NCBI RefSeq assembly: GCF_016807185.1
Contig: NZ_JAEVYN010000001.1
Span: 1,116,001-1,180,000, forward strand
DNA: 64,000 nt
Source of the DNA: Leptolyngbya sp. Cla-17
GTDB taxonomy: Bacteria; Cyanobacteriota; Cyanobacteriia; Leptolyngbyales; Leptolyngbyaceae
Direction: 5' to 3'
The position numbers and the translations under genes were made by a program. Every line of letters begins with the position of its first letter. Positions within the stretch are counted from its first letter, which is position 1. Positions 48,501 through 56,113 of the stretch are shown here, in pieces. Under the pieces are notes generated by a model. It saw nothing but the letters and a program-made list of their open reading frames with translations, made no database searches and had not been told where the DNA came from.

Positions 48501-49381
48501 GATTGCGTCACCAGTTCATGGCGATCGACGGCTGCCCGAATCCGCACCATCTGAGCTTCTAGCCCTGACTGTAGCCTTGCTCGAAATACGCCATCCCGCG
48601 CCAGCACTTGAAAGCCAGGGCGATCTTTGTCGTGATCTGCCCCAACAAATTTACCGCTGCTGGCAGTGAGGGTGACTACAGCATTTTGGGCGATCGCTTG
48701 TCCTGCTTCATCCAAGATGCGCCCCTCAACGGGTAACACCGATCGCCCATCTGCTGGGATTCTGGACTGCTGCGTCGGCAAAAACTCAATCTTGGCAGAG
48801 GTTTCCTTGACGGTCAGGGTGATGCTAACGGGTGCGGCATCTTTGACTTGTGCCGTGATGGTGTTCTCTCCAGAGATCAGCGACACTCGATACCAGACCT
48901 GAGTCACCTGGTTGGTTGCCGGGTTTTCCTGAGTTTGGGTGGGCGTGGCTGGATCAAGCGGCTGCTGGTTGACCGTGATTTGAACCTTCGCTCCGGTTGA
49001 ATACTGGACTACAAGATCAGTAAACTTTGCTCCAGTGATCAGATTAGTTGGGCTGAGAATTTGAATGGATGATGGGGATTGGGCGATCGCGCTTCGCTCG
49101 CCGGAGTCGTTCGCCGGAGTCTGGGATTGCCTCACTCCAGCCGATTTCACCTCAGCCGATTTTAATAGTGCCGCTGGAGTTGGCTCAAGATCGGCGGCTT
49201 TGACCGACGAAAGATTTCCTGTCTCAGCTTGAGCCGATCCGACTGGCTGCGTCTTTTCTAGATTTGCACTACTTGCAGGTGAGCTTGCTGGCTCCATAGC
49301 CTGAGCTGCCAGGACTCCAAGTGCCCCCGAAAGTGTGGTTAAAAGATTAAGACCGAACAGGGCAATTGAGTAAATTCGCAT
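45560..49381 (-). CDS. large outer-membrane beta-barrel protein with Ig-like N-terminal domains
   Basis: A 1273-residue protein with a signal peptide (MRIYSIALFGLNLLTTLSGA). A low-complexity Ser/Ala/Pro linker follows. Ig-like strands with SPTNLITGAKFTDLVVQYS come next, then an invasin-like (Big_1) domain near 195-290 (RIPADGRSVLPVEGRILDEA). From about residue 330 the rest is alternating amphipathic beta strands (SGAVNLRLGQGG, GLDYIDNPNFKANGRFEYRD, GYYLNPNLRVALGYNFGQA) typical of an outer-membrane barrel. No TonB box or plug was seen. Neighbours on both sides are exported DUF11 and OmpA proteins with overlapping reading frames, so it is the core of a surface apparatus. Confidence 0.75.
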   Translation of the reverse strand: MRIYSIALFGLNLLTTLSGALGVLAAQAMEPASSPASSANLEKTQPVGSAQAETGNLSSVKAADLEPTPAALLKSAEVKSAGVRQSQTPANDSGERSAIAQSPSSIQILSPTNLITGAKFTDLVVQYSTGAKVQITVNQQPLDPATPTQTQENPATNQVTQVWYRVSLISGENTITAQVKDAAPVSITLTVKETSAKIEFLPTQQSRIPADGRSVLPVEGRILDEAGQAIAQNAVVTLTASSGKFVGADHDKDRPGFQVLARDGVFRARLQSGLEAQMVRIRAAVDRHELVTQSERKQPVVPFPDLNKPPYLLAPNPADKALEAYSQVEFITNLRPFILSGAVNLRLGQGGLDYFGSFEDYLRPSLLEGGYRVDFSTAAFAQGRIGEWLFTGAFNNQRALNKDCSGATRLFRDPQFCDQVYPVYGDSSTVDYLTPSIDSVYFKLERTSPTIGAGSDFAMWGDYTTSEFARASQFYTGTTRQLHGFKLNYNLGDLQLTGMYANNISGFQRDAIAPNGTSGYYYLSRRLLTRGSENIFLETEEFNRPGTVVERKPLYRGTDYDIDYDRGAIIFRRTVNALEFDPFGRTLVRRIIATYQFEDLKDGGKLYAGRAQYNFSRELGKEIWAGVTYLQENQGDQRFQLYGGDLLVSLGKDAQLTGEVARSDFDSIFRGDIGGYAYRFELLGTLIRGVVGKTFYRSVESGFVNNASASFTPGQTRYGAEVAAKITPTTQATVQFDREVNFGIAPAVRGITAITRSGFGDLFNPTTEPIPGSRVDNSLTTVRAGVLQKLGPIELGVDFVRRSRQDRVFPQLLEADTNQFISRLNYPILKALTFRVQDERNLGNSPDPLYPNRTTIGLDWAADKDVTVRLAQQFIGSTAQLRDNSFTSLDILSDKRLSDDTTFTNRYSLINGINGWSSQAAMGMSHRVLIAPGLRASLGLERISGDVVPYTAAGQQFLQPIAAGQSASSLGLSAYTSYNVGLDYIDNPNFKANGRFEYRDGEGSNDTMVISAGAAGKLSDSFTVLGRYQQGNFANQLLTNSGLADTVNLKLGMAYRNPSNDKFNALLRYEYRQNPALTPDTILFGTGTGSNVHLVALETIYAPNWRWEFYGKFALRSTKSYLAKDLLGTNSITLGQLRAAYRLGYRIDVAGEVRWISQSMIGFDEVGLAVEAGYYLNPNLRVALGYNFGQANDRDLSRNKDGVYVTLSLKLDQLLSGFGVTLPGRKVAPPQQQESLVKPLANQPNTTPPSSSLPSSNFIQAPVASQTAEEVAQ

Positions 49382-50349
49382 TATCGCTGCCCCTCCCTAA
49401 AGGTTGGCGTTACCGCAAAATTCATCCGCACCATACCCCCCGGCGATAACTTAACAAGGCGTGATGGGCTGTTTGCTTCAATCCGATACAGGTTTGGTGC
49501 CAGCGTGTATCCCGGCAGACTGGTTAAATCCAGTGTTCCTGAGCGATAGCCCGCGATCGCAAAGGGCAGAGAAAACAACCCATTAGAATCCGTCGTGACG
49601 CGGTTGCCGTCATCCATAAAAATGACCGCATTGGGAATTCCTGGCTCTCCGGTCTGTTGTTCTCCATCAAAGTTTTTGTCTGTAAACACCCGACCCACAA
49701 CGGTGCCACAATCTGACAAGATGCCAGGACGGATGCGGAGTTGAGCGCTAGCCGTATTGCTTCGCACCTCTCCACCAGCCGCATTCCTAGCTGCGGCAAC
49801 TACAACATTTTGCCCTGAGCCGCGGATCGAATCGGGTGAGAGCAGTGATGCATAAACAATTACTAAAGTCTGTTGAGGCGCAAGGGTTGGATAAGCAAAA
49901 GTAATCACCTGACCGTTTGTGGTCACGCTGGACAAAGCAACAGGCGTTTCTGGGCTACCCGCCGCGCCAAGTGCAGCCTTGGCAGAATTATTCAAATACC
50001 TAAAACCTAGAGGGAGTGTATCTGTCACAACCACATTTGTGATTGGACTGCCGCCAGAATTTTTGACAAGTAAGCGATAAGACACCGAGTCGCCCGGTTC
50101 TGCCGCACCGCGATCGGCAACTTTAATAATTTCCAGCCGCTCACTGATCAAAGGAACCGTCACTGTGTTTGAGCGTACTGTGCGAGTGGGTCCTCCCGGT
50201 GTACTTTGAAAACCTGCCGTTGCAGTGTTCGGAATCAAATTAGTTTGGGCGTAAGCAGCAAACCCTTGGTAGCTCAGACCGCCTGCAAACACTGTAAAAA
50301 ATAGTGCACGCAAGGATCTAGCCCCCAACGATGATGTTGGAGTAGTCAT
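49381..50349 (-). CDS. DUF11 / SdrD_B-like exported protein
   Basis: A 322-residue protein with a signal peptide (RALFFTVFAGGLSYQGFAAYA). One DUF11 domain follows at about residues 70-200 (LEIIKVADRGAAEPGDSVSY, KNSGGSPITNVVVTDTLPLG). Then comes an SdrD_B/Cna-B-like domain at about 215-300 (VVGRVFTDKNFDGEQQTGEP, with a DKNxDG calcium-type loop). It is the first gene of the minus-strand surface cluster. Its TAA stop shares one base with the ATG of the barrel gene (TAATG), showing tight coupling. It may be a surface-exposed or exported partner of the barrel. Confidence 0.78.
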   Translation of the reverse strand: MTTPTSSLGARSLRALFFTVFAGGLSYQGFAAYAQTNLIPNTATAGFQSTPGGPTRTVRSNTVTVPLISERLEIIKVADRGAAEPGDSVSYRLLVKNSGGSPITNVVVTDTLPLGFRYLNNSAKAALGAAGSPETPVALSSVTTNGQVITFAYPTLAPQQTLVIVYASLLSPDSIRGSGQNVVVAAARNAAGGEVRSNTASAQLRIRPGILSDCGTVVGRVFTDKNFDGEQQTGEPGIPNAVIFMDDGNRVTTDSNGLFSLPFAIAGYRSGTLDLTSLPGYTLAPNLYRIEANSPSRLVKLSPGGMVRMNFAVTPTFREGQR

Positions 50350-50677
50350 CCAAAAAATCGGACCTTATTGTAAATGTCTACAGTGTGTGGAGTAGGTTTT
50401 GGAGTGGAACCAGCAACAAGAACTTTGCAATAAAGGAATAAAAAAGAAGAATCTCAAATTAGAACAACGGACAAAATTCAGCGTGTGACATGAATTCTAC
50501 TGCTGTACAAAGAAAGTGTGAAAGAAAATAACGGAATAGGTATTCCTACATAGAAAATGCCGAGGCACCCATTCGTTAGAAGTTACCGCTTCAGTAACAC
50601 TCAAGTCAACCCATCAGAGAAAAATAGATTCAGGTGACTCACTGCCTCTCAATGGCAAAATTATCAAAATCAAAGAA
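50350..50677. other. intergenic region between trpA and the surface cluster
   Basis: About 330 A/T-rich bases upstream of the DUF11/SdrD-like gene and downstream of trpA (both on the minus strand). It must contain the promoter of the surface cluster. I see no RNA gene, clear terminator or repeated motif in it. Confidence 0.45.
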
Positions 50678-51478
50678 CTAGTTGGGCACGATCGCAGCTT
50701 TCAACGTTCGACAAAAATCAGCAATATCCTGTAAACCTTTTTCGGGCGATGAATCGGCTAAGCGTTTGACAAAGGCGCTACCCACAATGACCCCATCTGC
50801 GCCCCATTCCATCGCTTGCCGCGCATGTTCCGGCTGAGAAATGCCAAACCCAACTCCAATAGGTTTATCTGTCACGCTGCGTAAGTCTAGGATCATATCT
50901 TTCACGCGAGATTCCATCTGGGCACGCATTCCAGTTACTCCCGTCGTGCTGACCAGATAGATAAATCCTTGCGACTGCTCAGCGATCGCTGTCAGTCGCT
51001 CTTTGGGCGTAGTGGGAGCGACTAGCAGCGTTAACTCAATCCCATGAGCGGCAGCAGGCTTGAGCAAAACCTCTGCTTCTTCAAGCGGCAAATCGGGCAC
51101 GACTAACCCTTTCACTCCAGCCGTGGCAATCTGCTGCAAAAATGAGTCAACGCCCCGGTTCAAAATCGGGTTGTAGTAAGTGAATAAGATGATGGGCGAT
51201 CGCAAGCGAGGACTCACCTGCTGCACCACTTCCATCACCTGCTCAAACTTGGTTCCGCGCTGAAGCGCTCTGGTTGCCGCCGCTTGAATCACAGGTCCAT
51301 CGGCTAACGGGTCAGAATACGGTACGCCTAGCTCAATTAAATCAGCACCACTTTGATCCAGCCGCTCTAATGCATTCGCGGTCATTTCTAAACTGGGGTC
51401 ACCCGCCGTCACAAATGGAATTAGAGCGCATCGGGCGTGGCTCCGGAGATGCTCAAAGCGTTGAGATACAGAAGTCAT
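50678..51478 (-). CDS. trpA: tryptophan synthase alpha chain
   Basis: Cleaves indole-3-glycerol phosphate to indole in the last stage of tryptophan synthesis. The 266-residue TIM-barrel protein has the catalytic Glu in LIELGVPYSDPLADGP and the catalytic Asp in the same segment. VVPDLPLEEAE, YLVSTTGVTG and VGFGISQPEHA form the phosphate-binding side. The ATG at 51478 is chosen; a longer start five codons upstream is possible. It is downstream of DUF3007 and ndhL, an order typical of cyanobacteria. Confidence 0.96.
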   Translation of the reverse strand: MTSVSQRFEHLRSHARCALIPFVTAGDPSLEMTANALERLDQSGADLIELGVPYSDPLADGPVIQAAATRALQRGTKFEQVMEVVQQVSPRLRSPIILFTYYNPILNRGVDSFLQQIATAGVKGLVVPDLPLEEAEVLLKPAAAHGIELTLLVAPTTPKERLTAIAEQSQGFIYLVSTTGVTGMRAQMESRVKDMILDLRSVTDKPIGVGFGISQPEHARQAMEWGADGVIVGSAFVKRLADSSPEKGLQDIADFCRTLKAAIVPN

Positions 51479-51510
51479 GTTCAGTTTAGCCAATCATCGA
51501 ATCAAGCCAA

Positions 51511-51849
51511 TTATTCATCATTTTTTGACTCTATGGGCTTGAAAGCAGATTTCTTCTCCTGCTCAATTTCGGCTTGCAGCGTTGCCAATGCCTCTGGAGT
51601 CAGCTCATCCAGCCGCTTTTGCAAGACGGCATTTTCATAGTCACGCCGCTGCTGATGGTAGGTCATAGACCCAGTTACTGCGCGCAGCAAATAAGTTGTG
51701 AGCCAGCCCACTAGCCCAGCAAACAGAAAAACTTGGGTCCAGATACCAGCATTCGTCGCGTCTAATCCAGCTACCTGAAATGCAAAATAGATCAGTCCCG
51801 TTGCTGCACAAACGCCTAACCCAATGCCAAAAACATCAATCCGTCGCAT
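51511..51849 (-). CDS. DUF3007 family membrane protein
   Basis: A 112-residue protein with two hydrophobic helices (VFGIGLGVCAATGLIYFAF and TQVFLFAGLVGWLTTYLL) and a charged C-terminus predicted to be helical (RRDYENAVLQKRLDEL). It belongs to DUF3007, a family restricted to cyanobacteria and plants. It starts directly where ndhL stops. The function is not established; the constant ndhL neighbourhood hints at a link to the NDH-1 complex or thylakoid assembly. Confidence 0.9.
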   Translation of the reverse strand: MRRIDVFGIGLGVCAATGLIYFAFQVAGLDATNAGIWTQVFLFAGLVGWLTTYLLRAVTGSMTYHQQRRDYENAVLQKRLDELTPEALATLQAEIEQEKKSAFKPIESKNDE

Positions 51850-52062
51850 TTAGCCCTCGACCGAACGGCGTTTAGGACGAAAGTTTAAAAATGGCGAAAG
51901 GAGCAACAACCCAGGAAAAAAGAAGAACACCAGAAAGTACATAAAGGCACGCTCAAAAGAACTTGCAATATACCAACGGGCTTGAAGGTAGAAATACAGA
52001 GCGGCTGGAATGACAACTAGAAAAGCCCCAGCGATCGCCAAATAGAGAAATGCAACAACCAT
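51850..52062 (-). CDS. ndhL: NAD(P)H-quinone oxidoreductase subunit L
   Basis: A 70-residue small membrane subunit of the cyanobacterial NDH-1 complex, which supports cyclic electron flow and CO2 uptake at the thylakoid. It has two hydrophobic helices (LYLAIAGAFLVVIPAALYFYL and RAFMYFLVFFFFPGLLLL), and the family-typical ending SPFLNFRPKRR is clear. Its stop is directly followed by the DUF3007 start. A 17-bp tandem repeat lies about 40 bases upstream of its start codon. Confidence 0.93.
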   Translation of the reverse strand: MVVAFLYLAIAGAFLVVIPAALYFYLQARWYIASSFERAFMYFLVFFFFPGLLLLSPFLNFRPKRRSVEG

Positions 52063-52103
52063 AGCTTCAAAGGTATTAGCTTCAAAAAGAAAAATTTAGA
52101 CTG

Positions 52104-52137
52104 AAATTAAGTAAAACTTCAAATTAAGTAAAACTTT
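52104..52137. repeat. 17-bp tandem duplication upstream of ndhL
   Basis: AAATTAAGTAAAACTTC at 52104-52120 is followed at once by AAATTAAGTAAAACTTT (one base different). It lies in the leader/promoter zone of the ndhL operon (minus strand). Confidence 0.9.
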
Positions 52138-52308
52138 TTCAGAATGGCATCATTCTACCCTTTGTAGCCCGTAAGACAAGCGATTCACGCATTGAAAAAA
52201 CCAGGTAAAAGGATTGAGCGATCGCGAAAACTTTTTTTAACCATTGCATAACCCCCTAATTGATGGTGGAATAGTACGGGGTTAGTTTTTGATTATCCCT
52301 CAAGCCAT

Positions 52309-52773
52309 GGGGGCATGGCGGAATGGTAGACGCTACGGACTTAGAATAACTGGGCCTTACTGGAGAAACTCAGTAAGTGACGGCTCTCAAATTCAGGGAA
52401 ACCTACGTCTTGAGTGATTAATTAGGCGCTAAGTAGTTAGAGAAATACATATTCTCCAGTATTTAAGCTTTTCTTCTCACTTTAGATATGGCAATCCTGA
52501 GCCAAGCCAAAAAGATTGCAGATTGTGGAGATGGAAATTTAGATTGCTATCAGTCGAAAAGTCCAAATCTAGGTCTAAATTCTTTGAGGAAGGTGCAGAG
52601 ACTCGACGGGAGCTACCCTAGCGCTTTTACAAACAGATCTTGTGTAAAGCGTGGGTAAAGGGAGAGTCCAATTCTCAAAGCTCATTAACGCAGTTTGAGC
52701 AGCAGCGAAAGCTGCAAGAGGATGAAAATCCGTTGACCGCAAGGTCGTGAGGGTTCAAGTCCCTCTGCCCCCA
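52309..52773 (+). tRNA. trnL-UAA: tRNA-Leu (anticodon UAA) interrupted by a group I intron
   Basis: Exon 1 (52309-52342) starts GGGGGCATGGCGG and ends in GGACTT, cutting the anticodon after its first base (U). Exon 2 (52725-52773) begins AAAATCCGTTGACC, carries the long variable arm and GTTCAAGTC T-loop, and closes with TGCCCCC pairing the acceptor GGGGGCA, then discriminator A. The spliced product is 83 nt. CCA is not encoded. This is the ancient intron position shared by cyanobacteria and chloroplasts. Confidence 0.97.
52343..52724 (+). other. self-splicing group I intron in tRNA-Leu(UAA)
   Basis: The 382-nt intron begins after the T that precedes the splice site and ends with the terminal G before AAAATCC. 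Core elements are seen: AGGGAAACCTA (P4/P5 side), GGCAATCCTGAGCCAAGCC (P5/P6 side), CAGAGACTCGACGGGAGC (P7/G-binding region) and AGAGAGAGTCC-like sequence near P7/P9. Compared from memory with the shorter Anabaena intron, the P6 side, P8 side and P9 hairpins are enlarged. No homing-endonuclease frame is present. Confidence 0.93.
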
Positions 52774-53468
52774 TTATCTGATTAGTTGTGAGTACATAAA
52801 TTTTCCCAAAGCCATTACAGAAGTTGTAGTTCGCTTGGTTTGTTGTCTTGCGATTGCTAGAAAAATGGCATTTTTTCCTCTGAAGGAAAGGCTTAAACAT
52901 CGAAGAAAGTTAGACTAACCTAAAAAGGTGAGACAATTTTGACTTCCCTCGCGTATGATTACTTGACAAGTCTAATTTACAGAATCAACTAGCGCTCTAG
53001 ACTAGAACGATCGCGTAGGTTCTTTAGGCTTAGGGGTTTGGCACGGGTGCATCGCAGGCATTGATTCCATTATTAGTGAGAAAAACAAACTAAAAGTAGG
53101 CTCAATACGTTTTGAGACAATACTTTAAGAAACATATATAAATACTTTGTTCCAAGCAAAGCGTGGCACTACTCACTTCTTTAAAGTAGTGTCATTCGTT
53201 TTTTGGATCGCTACTTACTCGATAGGTTGGTCAGTTGCTTTAACTTCATCACTCACCTTTATCAGTAAACCCTCATGATTAGACTGCAAATTTAAATAAC
53301 CTGCATACTTGAAGATAGTTAGCCTGATAATTGATTGTAAACAAGTAATTCGTAGTTCACTTTTAAACAGTGCCAGTTTTTAGAAAAGCTAACTTTGACA
53401 CACACCAAAAGCTAATGGTGAAAGAATCGAATTCCTACAAACCCTGCGTTTAAGTATTTTGAGTGTTT
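52774..53468. other. gene-free stretch after tRNA-Leu
   Basis: About 690 A/T-rich bases with no recognised gene, RNA or repeat. The frames here are short and biased. It must hold the promoter of the 463-residue protein gene downstream. Confidence 0.45.
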
Positions 53469-54854
53469 ATGACGATTGGGGAGCCAAAAGACATCCAGAA
53501 GAATGAACAACCCTACCGATCAAGGCATGGGGTGAACATTCAGCAATCTCAAGAAACTATCTACAATTTTTTGCTAGAGATTGTAAAAAAGTGGCCTCCT
53601 GAAGAAGTGCTGCTAGAGTTCAAGCGGCTGTTTATTTTCCATGTTGACTCGATCAGTTCAGGGGCAATACAAGCGGTTTATGATATTGTTTTTTCTAACA
53701 ATCAAGAAGATTTTAGGAATACTCTGAAGCGAGCTTGTTACATTCTAATTAATAACTGGGATGCAAGTAGAAATTACAAACCCATTCGAGAACTGATTCA
53801 ACTTTTCTGTGATCCGTCTTTTAATCGACATACTGCTTCCCCAACACTGAAGCGATTGAGATTTTGGATCAATGAGTTTGTAGCAAGTAAAGATTTTGAA
53901 GAACTAAAACTCTTTACGTCTCGTTATGAAGATCAGAATAAAGGACCATGGTCTTCTCGTTACACTTCCTACCTGCTGGTTCCACAATATATTGATCTTA
54001 AGAATCCGATTGAGCAACGAGAGGCGGCAAGAGCGCTCTCTAAACAGTTAAAAGATCGCTTCAAATTTGATTTGGCAATGTTTATTGCGCGCTCGCAAAC
54101 TCGCTCTACAGATGTTAATAGTCCTTCCAAAAACCCAACCGCTCTTGGAGATGAAGCGCTGCGGCTCATCAAGATGATCGTGGCCCGGAAGGGGCAATTT
54201 AGCTATGTCAATATAGCTAATATTTTTCTCAGCCAAATTGACCAATTAACATTTAGGGGATTTAAGCAAAGTCTCCAAAAATATCTGACATTTTCCGTAG
54301 AAAACAAAGTCTTTGCAGATTCAATTAGAGAGAAACTAAATGAAAAACTGGAAGATCTTTATTCTCGGCATGATGAAGAAACTGTCTCAACCGCACTAAT
54401 TTTAAGAACTTGCAATCGAGTGATTGATCTACTAACAACAGACAATCAAACTGAACCTTCTTTACTGTTTATTCAACTCCTATCTCAAGGTAACCCAGTC
54501 ACCTTAGTGATTGTTTTTCTGAAAATTATTCTAATTTGTAAACACTCAAGAACTCACTTAGAATCTCGAATTGCTGAGTTGATCCGTTACTATCAAGAAT
54601 ACCCTGAATCTGATTGTGAATGGGTTGTGAGCTTTTTAGAAGTTTTCAATGTTACGTTTGCAATTTATGCCGAAAACGTTCAGTACAACTTAATTAAAAT
54701 GCAGGATAAGGAAGTAGTCAAAAATCCTGAAAAGGCCTTTGATCCAGATACTTATCGCATCTTTTCTCAGTTGAAGCATATTGATAAGGTAGAACTTTTT
54801 TCCGGAACACTTCCCACAGAAGATTTGGATTTGGAAGACGAAACAATTGATTGA
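53469..54854 (+). CDS. unrecognised soluble alpha-helical protein, 461 residues
   Basis: I do not recognise a family. The protein is soluble, charged and predicted to be mostly helical, with repeats of amphipathic helices (IREKLNEKLEDLYSRHDEE, LESRIAELIRYYQEYPE). It has no Cys-rich motif or nucleotide-binding loop, and a strongly acidic C-terminus (EDLDLEDETID). Codon use and length argue for a real gene. A GTG two codons upstream (53463) is an alternative start; neither has a clear ribosome site. It is single, in a long intergenic zone, and converges with a membrane protein gene with 8 bases between stops. Confidence 0.75.
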   Translation: MTIGEPKDIQKNEQPYRSRHGVNIQQSQETIYNFLLEIVKKWPPEEVLLEFKRLFIFHVDSISSGAIQAVYDIVFSNNQEDFRNTLKRACYILINNWDASRNYKPIRELIQLFCDPSFNRHTASPTLKRLRFWINEFVASKDFEELKLFTSRYEDQNKGPWSSRYTSYLLVPQYIDLKNPIEQREAARALSKQLKDRFKFDLAMFIARSQTRSTDVNSPSKNPTALGDEALRLIKMIVARKGQFSYVNIANIFLSQIDQLTFRGFKQSLQKYLTFSVENKVFADSIREKLNEKLEDLYSRHDEETVSTALILRTCNRVIDLLTTDNQTEPSLLFIQLLSQGNPVTLVIVFLKIILICKHSRTHLESRIAELIRYYQEYPESDCEWVVSFLEVFNVTFAIYAENVQYNLIKMQDKEVVKNPEKAFDPDTYRIFSQLKHIDKVELFSGTLPTEDLDLEDETID

Positions 54855-54862
54855 TTGCGAGA

Positions 54863-55795
54863 TTAATGATTCATTTGTTCATCCAACCAAGCCAGCCCTG
54901 CACCCATCGCTTCAGATGTCACACTGACTAATCGATACAGAGCCACAACGCCCAAAAGCAACCCCGCTTGAAAATCGTGACTCAATAACGCGATCGCGGT
55001 TGCTTCAAATACTCCTATGCCACCGGGTGCGCCGGGAACTAGCAGACCGATTAGCCAGGATAAGCTAAATCCACTCAGCAAAAGCGGAACTTGCCCTATG
55101 TTAAAGGGTGCGATCGCCCAAAATGTGATTAAAAATCCCCCCCCTCTTAACAAGAGGAAGCCTAATCCTCCTAGCAAAGGTAACACTGGGTAATGCAATA
55201 ACCTAACTGAGAGTGTATTTTCTGAAGACCTTGCCGTTTTTTGCTTCAGCCTGCTCAAATATGCAATTACAGGATTAATAGCCCGTGGATGGATTGCCAA
55301 GAGTACGCTGACCAAGCCTAGCCATTGCAACCACAAACCTACAGTACCGTAAGCAATAACGGTCTGATTTGCTGACAGTCCCACTAGCAAAGCCGCTGCT
55401 GCCATCAGCAGTGGCTCTAGCAACACCGTCACCGTGGCAGCTTCTAACGAAGCACCCGCAGCGGTAGCTGCGTTAATCCGACCATAATAATGCCAGATAT
55501 TACCGGGAAGATATTTTGCAATATTAGTTTGAAGATACGCCTGAATGATTTGTCCGCTGTCTACTAATTGTTGAAAATCACGGCGGAGCGTTTGGCTCCA
55601 GACCCAGCCTGCACAGATGTGAGCCGATAATGTGATTCCTAAGGCGATCGCTAAACACGCCCAGCCTGCACCATCTAAGTGCAACGAAGTAACATTTCGC
55701 CAGTTCTGCCTGAGGATGCCTACTAAAAAAAAGACGCTGGCACCCAAAATAACCCAACGTATCAGCGGCTTGAGCCGAGGTAAAATGGACTTCAT
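54863..55795 (-). CDS. UPF0104 / lysylphosphatidylglycerol synthase transmembrane family protein
   Basis: A 310-residue integral membrane protein with about eight hydrophobic helices (LIRWVILGASVFFLVGIL near the N-terminus). The family signature NIAKYLPGNIWHYYGRINAA lies near residue 95, and PGAPGGIGVFEATAIALL near the C-terminus. Relatives include the membrane part of MprF and AglD-like proteins, thought to move lipids or lipid-linked sugars. The soluble synthase domain of MprF is absent. The substrate is unknown. Confidence 0.85.
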   Translation of the reverse strand: MKSILPRLKPLIRWVILGASVFFLVGILRQNWRNVTSLHLDGAGWACLAIALGITLSAHICAGWVWSQTLRRDFQQLVDSGQIIQAYLQTNIAKYLPGNIWHYYGRINAATAAGASLEAATVTVLLEPLLMAAAALLVGLSANQTVIAYGTVGLWLQWLGLVSVLLAIHPRAINPVIAYLSRLKQKTARSSENTLSVRLLHYPVLPLLGGLGFLLLRGGGFLITFWAIAPFNIGQVPLLLSGFSLSWLIGLLVPGAPGGIGVFEATAIALLSHDFQAGLLLGVVALYRLVSVTSEAMGAGLAWLDEQMNH

Positions 55796-55895
55796 AAGCT
55801 AAGCCAGCAAAATAAGCACGTTAGAAGTTCTAACGCGCTCGTATTAGAAATCTGCTTAGTTACATTCAACTTTACAAGTCGAAATAACACTCAAC

Positions 55896-55991
55896 TTAAA
55901 TAATTTTTAGCGTTCTCAGGCCAAAGAAAAGCCCTATTGCCAAACCGAAGGTACCGCCCAAAATTGCAATGTAGGAAATTACAGCAGTCAT
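55896..55991 (-). CDS. petL: cytochrome b6f complex subunit PetL (micro-protein)
   Basis: A 31-residue frame with one transmembrane helix. It begins MTAVISYIAILGGTFGL and ends in FFGLRTLKII. The length, N-terminal short polar stretch and basic C-terminal RTLK end match PetL, a peripheral one-helix subunit of the cytochrome b6f complex in the thylakoid membrane. It is too short to be found by usual gene callers. It is divergent from aroB, 122 bases away. The identification rests on length and pattern only. Confidence 0.7.
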   Translation of the reverse strand: MTAVISYIAILGGTFGLAIGLFFGLRTLKII

Positions 55992-56113
55992 CTTAAACCC
56001 GGCTCCATATTCATCGAACAAAATTCATCTAAACAAACTATACAAAAGAATTACCATCAGTAGTGCAGTAGAATCAGCGCACAAACGTTTTTCGCACCCT
56101 CGTCATTTTAATC

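Noticed and set aside
52685..52900. 71-residue minus-strand frame across the 3' end of tRNA-Leu
   Set aside because: It runs antisense through the intron end and exon 2 of the tRNA gene and is an artefact.
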